From Mycobacterium colombiense (GTDB taxonomy: Bacteria > Actinomycetota > Actinomycetes > Mycobacteriales > Mycobacteriaceae), in assembly GCF_003284935.1 (NCBI RefSeq), contig NZ_QMEV01000037.1:1-50507 (forward strand): a DNA stretch of 50,507 nucleotides, written 5' to 3'. The translations under genes and the position numbers were made by a program. This document shows, piece by piece, positions 1 to 7,736 of the stretch. The notes below the pieces were generated by a model that saw only the letters and a list, made by a program, of their open reading frames with translations, ran no database searches and was not told where the DNA came from. Every line of letters begins with the position of its first letter. The stretch's first letter is position 1.

Positions 1-2
1 TC

Positions 3-230
3 CCCGCGTTGCGGCTCCGGGCGCTGACGCGTGACTCGGTGGGGCTGGGCACCGCGGCGCGCGAACGCAACATCGCCGGCCGGGTGGTGCTGCGCGGTCG
101 ACCGCCGCACACCGAAGTCATGCTCGTCGACGACATCGTCACCACCGGCGCGACGGCGCGCGAATCGGTGCGCGTCCTGCACGCCGCCGGGGTTCGGGTC
201 GCCGCGGTGCTGGCGATCGCCGCGGTCTGA
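3..230 (+). CDS. ComF-family phosphoribosyltransferase (5' truncated by window)
   Basis: The frame is open from the window edge, so only the C-terminal ~75 residues are present. The segment VMLVDDIVTTGATARES is a PRPP-binding loop of type I phosphoribosyltransferases (hydrophobic residues, DD, then T-T-G-A-T). The spacing and the short tail after it fit ComF/GntX-family proteins, some of which are tied to DNA uptake. In mycobacteria the physiological role is not settled. It lies upstream of hpf on the same strand, as recalled for Rv3242c-Rv3241c in M. tuberculosis. A zinc-ribbon N-terminus would be expected outside the window. Confidence 0.8.
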   Translation, partial: PALRLRALTRDSVGLGTAARERNIAGRVVLRGRPPHTEVMLVDDIVTTGATARESVRVLHAAGVRVAAVLAIAAV

Positions 231-548
231 ACCGGCCGCGGCTGCGCGCAACCCATGAACCAGCCAAGAGCTTGTGAAGAACTCGCAACAGCTGGACCAA
301 ATTAGTGGCATCGGCAGGCGAACACGAGCTAACGTCGACAACAACGAAGAACGACTCATCGGTCTGACTCACTGGTCGCGAATTTCCAGGTGGGACCCAT
401 CCGCGGGAAGGGGTGAGTATTCGACACCTTGCTCCGGCGGGCAGCCTGCGGCGGTAGCCAGTCTCGAACCGCTCTCACCTCGTCGGCGCATCAAGCAGCC
501 GGGCACGCAGGGCGCGTGCGACGTGAAAAGAGAAACGAGTTGTCACGT
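231..548. other. Gap between comF and hpf (~318 bp)
   Basis: No convincing gene is present. Short open frames here have no RBS or recognisable domain. The stretch is less GC-rich than its surroundings around 270-360 and probably holds the hpf promoter and a long 5' leader. Hibernation factors are usually stress-induced, but I could not find a clear SigF (GGTTT/GGGTAT) or SigH-type promoter pair. Confidence 0.5.
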
Positions 549-1232
549 ATGTCAAGGCTATCCGTGGATTCCGGTCAGATTCTGGACCAACCGCCCATCA
601 CCGATGAGCAAGCCCCACCGACAACCACCGCCGATGTTGTGTTCAAGGGCCGCAACGTTGAAGTCCCCGATCATTACCGTCTGTACGTCTCGCAAAAACT
701 CGCCCGGCTCGAGCGGTTCGACCGCTCCATCTATCTCTTCGATGTCGAGCTCAAGCACGCGCCCAACCGGCGTCAGCGCAAATCCTGTCAGCGCGTGGAA
801 ATCACCGCCCGCGGCCGGGGCCCGGTGACCCGCGCGGAGGCCTGCGCCAACAGCTTCTACGCCGCGTTCGAGTCCGCGGTCGACAAGCTGGAGAACCGGC
901 TGCGCCGCGTCAAGGACCGTCGCAAGGTTCACTACGGGGACAAGACGCCGGTGTCGCTGGCCGCCGCCACCGCGGTGCCGCCCCCGGTCCCGCTGGACAG
1001 CGCGCCGCAGCCCGCGCCGGCCGAGCCCGACGGCGCGGAACCCGGCCACGAGCCCGGACGGATCGTGCGGACCAAGGAACACCCGGCGACGCCGATGACG
1101 GTCGACGACGCGCTCTACGAGATGGAGCTGGTCGGACACGACTTCTTCCTGTTCCACGACAAGCAGACCGAACGGCCGTGCGTGGTCTACCGGCGGCACG
1201 CCTACGACTACGGCTTGATCCGACTGGGCTGA
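549..1232 (+). CDS. hpf: Long-form ribosome hibernation promotion factor
   Basis: This is a long HPF of 227 residues. The N-terminal S30AE/YfiA-like domain (about residues 30-130) has the typical pattern of a VEVPDHYRLYVSQKL helix and a basic segment ending in RVKDRRKVH, which binds the 30S decoding region. A Pro/Ala-rich linker (about 140-175) leads to the C-terminal dimerisation domain (about 178-227, with FFLFHDKQTE and YGLIRLG), which in long HPFs pairs two 70S ribosomes into 100S particles. I chose ATG 549; TTG 540, nine bases upstream and preceded by AAGAGA, is a possible alternative. The likely role is ribosome storage in stationary phase or hypoxia, corresponding to Rv3241c. Confidence 0.9.
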   Translation: MSRLSVDSGQILDQPPITDEQAPPTTTADVVFKGRNVEVPDHYRLYVSQKLARLERFDRSIYLFDVELKHAPNRRQRKSCQRVEITARGRGPVTRAEACANSFYAAFESAVDKLENRLRRVKDRRKVHYGDKTPVSLAAATAVPPPVPLDSAPQPAPAEPDGAEPGHEPGRIVRTKEHPATPMTVDDALYEMELVGHDFFLFHDKQTERPCVVYRRHAYDYGLIRLG

Positions 1233-1248
1233 TCAGGCTCTCCTGAAC

Positions 1249-1360
1249 GGGGTCCTCGGGCGTCGACCCGCGGTGCCCGGCGTTGCCGCGCTTGCGATCG
1301 CCGCGGGGTCTTCGGGCGGCGACCCGCGGCGCCCGGCGTTGCCGCGCTTGCGATCGCCGG
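1249..1360. repeat. 56-bp tandem repeat, two copies (VNTR/MIRU-like)
   Basis: Two adjacent 56-bp units occupy 1249-1304 and 1305-1360. Both begin GGGGTC and end GCGATCGCCG, and they differ at only a few positions (CCTCGGGCGTCG against CTTCGGGCGGCG, then CGGTGCC against CGGCGCC). The array lies wholly in the hpf-secA1 intergenic region, starting 16 bp after the hpf stop. Unit length and position resemble mycobacterial interspersed repetitive units, which often vary in copy number between strains. It sits about 95 bp upstream of the secA1 start and could lie in its promoter or leader. Confidence 0.8.
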
Positions 1361-1453
1361 TACGGCGGTACTCAAGAGCTCGTCGCCTACCATGGGAGTC
1401 GCTCAAGAAAAGACTCCTACCAACAGGGGCACATCCCAAAAGGGGACAACACC

Positions 1454-4282
1454 GTGCTGTCGAAGTTGCTGCGCCTTGGCGAAGGTCGCATGCTCAAGCG
1501 TCTCAAGCGGGTGTCTGACTACGTCAACACCTTGTCCGACGAGATCGAGAAGCTCACCGACGCCGAGTTGCGGGCCAAGACCGACGAGTTCAAGAAGCGG
1601 CACGCCGACGGCGAAAGCCTCGACGACCTGCTGCCCGAGGCTTTCGCGGTGGCCCGCGAAGCGGCCTGGCGGGTGCTCGACCAGCGACCCTTCGATGTGC
1701 AGCTGATGGGCGGCGCGGCGCTGCACTTCGGCAACGTCGCCGAGATGAAGACCGGTGAGGGCAAGACCCTGACCTCGGTGCTGCCGGCCTACCTCAACGG
1801 CATCGGCGGCAAGGGCGTGCACATCGTCACCGTCAACGACTACCTGGCCAAACGCGACAGCGAGTGGATGGGCCGCGTGCACCGCTTCCTCGGCCTGGAC
1901 GTCGGCGTGATCCTCGCGCAGATGACCCCCGACGAGCGCCGGGTCGCGTACGCCGCCGACATCACCTACGGCACCAACAACGAATTCGGCTTTGACTACC
2001 TGCGCGACAACATGGCGCATTCGCTCGACGATCTGGTCCAGCGCGGACACAACTTCGCCATCGTCGACGAGGTCGACTCCATCCTGATCGACGAGGCCCG
2101 CACCCCGCTGATCATCTCCGGCCCCGCCGACGGCGCCTCCAACTGGTACCTCGAGTTCGCCCGGCTGGCGCCGCTGATGGAGAAGGACGTCCACTACGAG
2201 GTGGACCTGCGCAAGCGCACGGTGGGCGTGCACGAGCTGGGCGTGGAGTTCGTCGAGGACCAGCTCGGCATCGACAACCTCTACGAGGCCGCCAACTCGC
2301 CGCTGGTCAGCTACCTCAACAACGCGCTGAAGGCCAAGGAGCTGTTCAACCGCGACAAGGACTACATCGTGCGCGACGGCGAGGTCCTGATCGTCGACGA
2401 GTTCACCGGCCGCGTGCTCTACGGCCGCCGTTACAACGAGGGCATGCACCAGGCCATCGAGGCCAAGGAGCACGTCGAGATCAAGGCCGAGAACCAAACG
2501 CTGGCCACCATCACGCTGCAGAACTACTTCCGCCTCTACGACAAGCTGGCCGGCATGACCGGTACCGCCCAGACCGAGGCGGCCGAGCTGCACGAGATCT
2601 ACAAGCTCGGCGTGGTGCCCATCCCCACTAACAAGCCGATGATCCGCGCCGACCAGTCCGACCTGATCTACAAGACCGAGGAAGCCAAATACATCGCCGT
2701 GGTCGACGACGTCGTCGAGCGCTACGAGAAGGGCCAGCCCGTCCTGATCGGTACCACCAGCGTCGAGCGCTCGGAGTACCTGTCGCGCCAGTTCCAGAAG
2801 CGCCGCGTGCCGCACAACGTGCTCAACGCGAAGTTCCACGAGCAGGAGGCCGGCATCGTCGCCGTCGCCGGCCGCCGCGGCGGGGTCACTGTGGCCACCA
2901 ACATGGCCGGCCGTGGTACCGACATCGTGCTGGGCGGCAACGCCGACTTCCTCACTGACCAGCGGCTGCGCGAGCGCGGCCTCGACCCGGTCGAGACGCC
3001 GGACGAGTACGAGTCCGCCTGGCACGAGGAGCTCCCCAAGGTCAAGGAGGAGGTCAGCGCCGAGGCCGCCGACGTGATCGAGGCCGGCGGCCTGTACGTG
3101 CTGGGCACCGAGCGCCACGAGTCCCGCCGCATCGACAACCAGCTGCGCGGCCGTTCCGGCCGGCAGGGCGACCCGGGCGAGTCGCGGTTCTACCTGTCGC
3201 TGGGCGATGAACTCATGCGCCGGTTCAACGGCGCCGCGCTGGAGGCGATGCTCAACCGGCTGAACCTGCCCGACGACGTGCCCATCGAGGCCAAGATGGT
3301 CACCCGGGCGATCAAGAGCGCCCAGACCCAGGTGGAGCAGCAGAACTTCGAGGTCCGCAAGAACGTCCTGAAGTACGACGAGGTGATGAACCAGCAGCGC
3401 AAGGTGATCTACGCCGAGCGCCGCCGCATCCTGGAGGGCGAGAACCTCAAGGAGCAGGCGCTGGACATGGTCCGCGACGTGGTCACCGCCTACGTCAACG
3501 GAGCGACCGCCGAGGGCTACGCCGAGGACTGGGACCTCGAAGCCCTGTGGACGGCGCTGAAGACGCTGTACCCGGTGGGCATCGACCATGCGCCGCTGAC
3601 CCACCGCGACGCGGACTCCGACCGCGACGACCTCACCCGCGAGGAGCTGCTCGAGGCGCTGCTCAAGGATGCCGAAAACGCTTATGCCATAAGGGAAGCC
3701 GAGCTCGAGGAGATCGCAGGCGAGGGCGCGATGCGTCAGCTGGAACGCAACGTGCTGCTCAACGTCATCGACCGCAAGTGGCGCGAGCACCTCTACGAGA
3801 TGGACTACCTCAAGGAGGGCATCGGGCTGCGCGCGATGGCCCAGCGCGACCCGCTGGTCGAGTACCAGCGCGAGGGCTACGACATGTTCATGGCGATGCT
3901 CGATGGCATGAAGGAGGAGTCCGTCGGGTTCCTGTTCAACGTCACCGTCGAGGCGGTGCCCAGCCCGCAGGTCGCCCCGGTGGAAACCCCGGAGGGGCTG
4001 GCCGAATTCGCCACCGCCGCGGCCGGCAAGCAGGGCGGCGCCGCGACGGCCGTGCGCGAAGAGGCCCCAACGCAGTTGCGCGCCAAGGGGATTGACAACG
4101 AAGCGCCGGCGATGACGTACTCGGGTCCGTCAGAGGACGGTTCGGCGGCGGTGCAGCGCAACGGCGGCGATGGCAAGGCGCCGGCCGGGGTCCCCGGCGG
4201 CGCCAGCCGGCGCGAACGCCGCGCCGCGGCGCGACAACAGGGTCGCGGCGCCAAGCCGCCCAAGTCGGTCAAGCGCCGCTAA
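1454..4282 (+). CDS. secA: Preprotein translocase ATPase SecA1
   Basis: The essential motor of the general secretory pathway hydrolyses ATP to drive unfolded preproteins through SecYEG. The start is GTG 1454 with AGGGGA seven bases upstream, giving 942 residues, close to the ~949 of M. tuberculosis SecA1. Visible are Walker A (MKTGEGKT, about 98-105), Walker B/DEAD-like [15 protein letters not shown], the preprotein cross-linking domain, motif [25 protein letters not shown] and the long helical scaffold. The C-terminus is Ala/Gly-rich, then strongly basic ([12 protein letters not shown] to SVKRR). It lacks the Cys-X-Cys...CH zinc motif of E. coli SecA, as is normal for mycobacterial SecA1. 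SecG, another subunit of the same translocon, lies at 35.5 kb. Confidence 0.98.
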   Translation: MLSKLLRLGEGRMLKRLKRVSDYVNTLSDEIEKLTDAELRAKTDEFKKRHADGESLDDLLPEAFAVAREAAWRVLDQRPFDVQLMGGAALHFGNVAEMKTGEGKTLTSVLPAYLNGIGGKGVHIVTVNDYLAKRDSEWMGRVHRFLGLDVGVILAQMTPDERRVAYAADITYGTNNEFGFDYLRDNMAHSLDDLVQRGHNFAIVDEVDSILIDEARTPLIISGPADGASNWYLEFARLAPLMEKDVHYEVDLRKRTVGVHELGVEFVEDQLGIDNLYEAANSPLVSYLNNALKAKELFNRDKDYIVRDGEVLIVDEFTGRVLYGRRYNEGMHQAIEAKEHVEIKAENQTLATITLQNYFRLYDKLAGMTGTAQTEAAELHEIYKLGVVPIPTNKPMIRADQSDLIYKTEEAKYIAVVDDVVERYEKGQPVLIGTTSVERSEYLSRQFQKRRVPHNVLNAKFHEQEAGIVAVAGRRGGVTVATNMAGRGTDIVLGGNADFLTDQRLRERGLDPVETPDEYESAWHEELPKVKEEVSAEAADVIEAGGLYVLGTERHESRRIDNQLRGRSGRQGDPGESRFYLSLGDELMRRFNGAALEAMLNRLNLPDDVPIEAKMVTRAIKSAQTQVEQQNFEVRKNVLKYDEVMNQQRKVIYAERRRILEGENLKEQALDMVRDVVTAYVNGATAEGYAEDWDLEALWTALKTLYPVGIDHAPLTHRDADSDRDDLTREELLEALLKDAENAYAIREAELEEIAGEGAMRQLERNVLLNVIDRKWREHLYEMDYLKEGIGLRAMAQRDPLVEYQREGYDMFMAMLDGMKEESVGFLFNVTVEAVPSPQVAPVETPEGLAEFATAAAGKQGGAATAVREEAPTQLRAKGIDNEAPAMTYSGPSEDGSAAVQRNGGDGKAPAGVPGGASRRERRAAARQQGRGAKPPKSVKRR

Positions 4283-4312
4283 TCGGGCCGCGCCTCGCGC
4301 GGGCCCTCCCCG

Positions 4313-4370
4313 CGAGCGTGAAGTTACCTTCACGCTCGGCGCCGAGCGTGCGACTAGCTTCACGCTCGGC
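4313..4370. repeat. Two tandem long hairpins after secA1 (REP-like / terminator)
   Basis: Hairpin 1 has 11-bp perfect arms (CGAGCGTGAAG at 4313-4323, CTTCACGCTCG at 4328-4338) with a TTAC loop. Hairpin 2 has 10-bp perfect arms (GCCGAGCGTG at 4341-4350, CACGCTCGGC at 4361-4370) with a 10-nt loop. The two share the GAGCGTG/CACGCTC core, so they are copies of one palindrome. There is no T-tract, but hairpins without one are often proposed as mycobacterial terminators. They start 30 bp after the secA1 stop. They could be a terminator pair, an intergenic repeat family, or both. Confidence 0.7.
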
Positions 4371-4466
4371 ACCCAACCGCGCGGACTCAACCGCGCTTGG
4401 TGCGGCCGGGAACAATGAGGCAATCGCCCCATGTTCTTCCGGGCCGTTGAGGCGCACAATCAGCGA

Positions 4467-5231
4467 ATGAAGCGTTACCTGACGGTCGGCTACGGCGCGG
4501 CCGCTTATCTGCTCTTTCTCGCCGTATTCCTGTATCTCGTCGCGTTCCTGGGCAACTTCTGGGTGCCGCGAACGGTCGATCACGGGCTCTCGGCGCCCAT
4601 CGGCCAGGCGGTGTTGGTCAACATGGTGCTGCTCGGGGTGTTCGGCGTCCAGCACAGCGTCATGGCGCGGCCGGGGTTCAAGGCCCGGTGGACGCGGTTG
4701 GTGCCGCCGGCGATCGAGCGCAGCACCTACGTGATGCTGTCCAACGTCGTGCTGGTGCTGCTCTACTGGCAATGGCGAACGATGCCGGCCGTCATCTGGG
4801 AGGTAGGGCTTCCCGCCGGGCGCCTGGCGCTGTGGACGCTGTTCTGGCTCGGCTGGGCCATCGCGCTGGCGTCGACGTTCATGATCAACCATTTCGACCT
4901 GTTCGGGCTCCGGCAGGTGTATTTGGCTTGGCGCGCAAGGCCTTACACCAACCTCGAATTTCGCGTCCGGTTCTTTTACCGCCTGGTGCGGCACCCGCTG
5001 ATGCTGGGCTTCGTCATCGCGTTCTGGGCGGTGCCCACCATGACGGCCGGACATCTGCTCTTCTCCATCGCGATGACGGGCTACATCCTGGTCGCCACCC
5101 ACTTCGAAGAGCGCGACCTGGTGGCCGCGCTGGGCGACGACTACCGCGACTACCGCCGCCAGGTGCCCATGCTGGTGCCGCTGGGGCGCCGGTCGCGCGG
5201 TGGCCCCACCCAACCGGCCGAGCTGCACTAG
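4467..5231 (+). CDS. mddA: Methanethiol S-methyltransferase-like membrane protein (MddA/NnrU superfamily)
   Basis: This polytopic membrane protein of 254 residues (from ATG 4467; an in-frame ATG at 4431 would add 12) has about five or six membrane segments. The C-terminal half carries the signature of membrane-embedded SAM-dependent methyltransferases of the isoprenylcysteine methyltransferase/NnrU type: YRLVRHPLMLGF (about 171-182), then THFEERDLVAALGDDYRDYR (about 211-230), where RHP and EE line the SAM pocket. The segment STFMINHFDLFGLRQVY fits MddA proteins, which methylate methanethiol to dimethyl sulfide; MddA homologues are reported in mycobacteria. The family is strongly supported and the exact substrate is inferred. 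It corresponds by position to Rv3238c. I see no gene between it and secA1, where H37Rv has Rv3239c. Confidence 0.75.
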   Translation: MKRYLTVGYGAAAYLLFLAVFLYLVAFLGNFWVPRTVDHGLSAPIGQAVLVNMVLLGVFGVQHSVMARPGFKARWTRLVPPAIERSTYVMLSNVVLVLLYWQWRTMPAVIWEVGLPAGRLALWTLFWLGWAIALASTFMINHFDLFGLRQVYLAWRARPYTNLEFRVRFFYRLVRHPLMLGFVIAFWAVPTMTAGHLLFSIAMTGYILVATHFEERDLVAALGDDYRDYRRQVPMLVPLGRRSRGGPTQPAELH

Positions 5232-5299
5232 TTTCGGGCCGGCTATGAACATTTCCGCCCGGCGACACCGGCGACGGGCGACCTGTCAGGATTGACGGT

Positions 5300-5782
5300 A
5301 TGGACGTCAAGGAGGTGCTGCTCCCCGGGGTCGGTCTTCGCTACGAATACACCGACCAGAAGGGTGACCGCATCGGCATCATCGCGCGGCGCAGCGGCGA
5401 TTTCGACGTCGTCGTCTATGCCCGCGAAGATCCGGACGAGGCCAGGCCGCTGCTGCACCTCACCGACCAGGAGGCCGAAGCCGTGGCCCAGATCCTGGGC
5501 GCCCCACGGATCGCCGAACGGTTCACTGAGCTGGCCCGGGAGATCCCCGGGCTCGAGACGGGCCAGGTGCACATCCTGGCCGGCAGCCCGTTCGTCGATC
5601 ACCCGCTAGGCGACACCAGGGCCCGCACCCGCACCGGGGCGTCCATCGTGGCGATCGTGCGCAACGAGGAGGTGCTCGCCTCGCCCGGCCCCTCCGAGAT
5701 GCTGCACGTCCAAGACGTTCTGATAGTCATCGGCACCGAAGACGGAATCGCGGGCGTCGAGAAGATTATCGACAAAGGCTGA
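5300..5782 (+). CDS. KhtT-like regulatory subunit of a cation/proton antiporter (RCK_C domain)
   Basis: A soluble 160-residue protein. The N-terminal part (about 1-75) resembles the small KhtT N-domain. The C-terminal part (about 80-158, from LETGQVHILAGSPFVDHPLGD to VLIVIGTEDGIAGVEKII) is an RCK_C/TrkA-C ligand-binding domain. Such subunits gate the CPA2 antiporter encoded next to them and can respond to nucleotides, pH or electrophiles. The antiporter starts four bases after this stop, so the two are almost certainly co-translated. ATG 5300 has AGGA nine bases upstream. Matches Rv3237c in length and context. Confidence 0.85.
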   Translation: MDVKEVLLPGVGLRYEYTDQKGDRIGIIARRSGDFDVVVYAREDPDEARPLLHLTDQEAEAVAQILGAPRIAERFTELAREIPGLETGQVHILAGSPFVDHPLGDTRARTRTGASIVAIVRNEEVLASPGPSEMLHVQDVLIVIGTEDGIAGVEKIIDKG

Positions 5783-5786
5783 GCCG

Positions 5787-6944
5787 GTGCAGATTTCGGG
5801 GACGCTGCTCTTACAGCTCGGCGCCCTCCTGGCCACTCTGGCCGTATTAGGCGCCGCCGCACGCCGATTCGCGTTGTCGCCCATCCCGGTGTACCTGCTG
5901 GCCGGCCTGGCCCTGGGCAACGGTGGCATTCTCCCGCTGGCGGCCGGCGGGCAGTTCATCACGACCAGCGCACCCATCGGCGTGGTCTTGCTGCTGCTGA
6001 CCCTGGGCTGCGAATTCTCGGTGGCCGAATTCTCTTCCAGCATGCGCCACCACCTGCCGTCGGCGGCCGTCGACATCGTCCTCAACTCGGCGCCCGGCGC
6101 GATCGCGGGCTGGCTGCTGGGGTTGGACGGCGTGGCCATCCTGTGCCTGGCCGGCGTCACCTACATCTCCTCGTCGGGCGTCATCGCGCGGCTGCTCGAG
6201 GACCTGCACCGGCTCGGTAACCGGGAGACGCCGGCCGTGCTGTCGGTGCTGGTGCTCGAGGATTTCGCGATGGCCGCCTACCTGCCGCTGTTCGCGGTCC
6301 TGGCATCCGGCGGCGGGTGGCTGCACGCCGTCGGCGGCATGGTCGTGGCGGTGGGCGCGTTGCTGGCCGCGTTCGCCGCCTCCTACCGCTGGGGCCACCA
6401 CGTGGAGCGGCTGGTGCAGCATCCCGACTCCGAACAGCTCATGCTGCGGGTGCTGGGCATCACCCTGATCGTGGCGGCCATGGCCGAGTCGCTGCACGCC
6501 TCGGCGGCGGTCGGCGCCTTCCTGGTGGGCCTCACCCTGACCGGCGAGACGGCCGAGCGGGCCCGCCGAGTGCTGGGTCCGCTGCGCGATCTGTTCGCCG
6601 CCATCTTCTTCCTGGCCATCGGCTTCTCGGTGGATCCGCACGAATTGGTTCCCATGCTGCCGGCGGCGCTGATCCTGGCCGCGGTGACCGCGGCGACGAA
6701 GGTGGCCACGGGGGTCTTCGCCGCCCGGCACGACGGCGTGGCGCGGCGCGGGCAGCTGCGCGCCGGCACCGCCCTGATCGCCCGCGGCGAATTCTCGTTG
6801 ATCATCATCGGCCTGGCCGGCAAGTCGCTGCCCGCCGTCGCCGCGCTGGCGACGTCCTACGTGTTCATCATGGCGATCATGGGCCCCGTGCTCACCCGCT
6901 ACACCGGCGGCCCGAGGGCGACCGGCGCCGCACCGGCGAACTGA
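5787..6944 (+). CDS. CPA2-family monovalent cation/proton antiporter (KefB/KhtU-like)
   Basis: An integral membrane protein of 385 residues from a GTG start, with about 11-12 hydrophobic segments. Landmarks of the Na+/H+ exchanger fold include TLGCEFSVAEF, the VTYISSSGVIARLLEDL segment, VLVLEDFAMAAYLPLF and RAGTALIARGEFSLIIIGLAG; GEFSLI is a characteristic CPA2 motif. There is no C-terminal RCK_N domain. That role falls to the separate KhtT-like protein encoded immediately upstream, four bases away. Likely function is K+ or Na+ efflux in exchange for protons at the cytoplasmic membrane. Ion specificity cannot be read from the sequence. Same length as recalled for Rv3236c. Confidence 0.9.
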   Translation: MQISGTLLLQLGALLATLAVLGAAARRFALSPIPVYLLAGLALGNGGILPLAAGGQFITTSAPIGVVLLLLTLGCEFSVAEFSSSMRHHLPSAAVDIVLNSAPGAIAGWLLGLDGVAILCLAGVTYISSSGVIARLLEDLHRLGNRETPAVLSVLVLEDFAMAAYLPLFAVLASGGGWLHAVGGMVVAVGALLAAFAASYRWGHHVERLVQHPDSEQLMLRVLGITLIVAAMAESLHASAAVGAFLVGLTLTGETAERARRVLGPLRDLFAAIFFLAIGFSVDPHELVPMLPAALILAAVTAATKVATGVFAARHDGVARRGQLRAGTALIARGEFSLIIIGLAGKSLPAVAALATSYVFIMAIMGPVLTRYTGGPRATGAAPAN

Positions 6945-6959
6945 GCCCGGCCCGTCCGG

Positions 6960-7526
6960 TTAGCCGATGTGCAGGGCGACCACCATCCACCGGGTTGCGC
7001 CCGCCGCGTCGACCTGTTCGACCCGGCAGGCGATGGCGTGGCTCCGGTTTCCGCGGCTGAAGGAACCGAAGACTTCGGCCGCCGAGTCGGGGTCCCGGTG
7101 CCCGGCTGGCTGCAGCCGCATACGGCGCAGCACCGCGGCGCCGCGCCGACCACCCGCCTGGGCCGCGGCCGAACGTGCCACCGCGGCTACCGAATCCACC
7201 AGGCTCGGCGCGAGCAGCCCATTGAGCTGGGTGGCCGGACGGCGGCGGTCGATGACCTCCAGCACCCGGCGCAGCGCGGCGTCGGCGAAGACGGCCGCCT
7301 GGCGCATCCGTGGGGACATGACCGTGCCGCGCTCCGGTGCGGCCGAGCGGCTGGGCTGCCCGGTATAGGCCCGCGGCGCATGGCTGCTCCGTCGGCGCAA
7401 CGGCGGGCGCGAGGAGGGCCGGCACGGCGGGGCGGGGTGCGACACGTCCTGCGTCGGCGGCTCGTAGTCGACGACTGGTATGACGGTGAAAGCGTCAGCT
7501 GGATTCGCAACAGGACTGGTGTTCAA
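6960..7526 (-). CDS. Rv3235-family protein (DUF6459-like)
   Basis: A 188-residue protein with a Pro/Arg/Ser-rich, probably disordered N-terminus (about 1-70) and a compact C-terminal domain (about 75-188) containing RQAAVFADAALRRVLEVIDRRRP, then QLNGLLAPSLVDSVAA and a final strand region ending WMVVALHIG. This matches the Rv3235 family in actinobacteria, of unknown molecular function, usually found near secA. The TTG start at 7526 is supported by GGAGAG with good spacing on the minus strand. An alternative methionine at about residue 69 would remove the disordered tail only. It converges with the antiporter gene and diverges from the WS/DGAT gene. Confidence 0.75.
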   Translation of the reverse strand: MNTSPVANPADAFTVIPVVDYEPPTQDVSHPAPPCRPSSRPPLRRRSSHAPRAYTGQPSRSAAPERGTVMSPRMRQAAVFADAALRRVLEVIDRRRPATQLNGLLAPSLVDSVAAVARSAAAQAGGRRGAAVLRRMRLQPAGHRDPDSAAEVFGSFSRGNRSHAIACRVEQVDAAGATRWMVVALHIG

Positions 7527-7736
7527 CGCGCACTCTCCAAGTCTTCGGCCGGACCGGCAGCCTGCTGGAGAGGGGCAGACAGTGGTTAGTCAGTGGTCAT
7601 CATGGCACAACTCGACCGCACGCGTACCCACGCTGAGTTACCGCACCGCCACCCGGTTACCGTGGGCGGGACGGGGCCCCCACGGCCCAGGGCTCCCCGT
7701 GCACGGGCGACGAACCGACCAGGAGGACAGCGCCGC
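7527..7736. promoter_or_regulatory. Divergent intergenic region with an 11-bp direct repeat
   Basis: This 210-bp region separates two divergent starts. CAGTGGT occurs at 7580-7586 and again at 7591-7597, one helical turn apart (11-bp period), which is the geometry of an activator site. AGGAGG at 7721-7726 is the ribosome binding site of the rightward gene. No promoter hexamers are clear. Confidence 0.4.

Noticed and set aside
1403..3790. 795-residue open frame antisense to secA1
   Set aside because: It is a GC-driven shadow of secA1, Val/Leu/His/Gln-rich in composition without any domain, and has no RBS.
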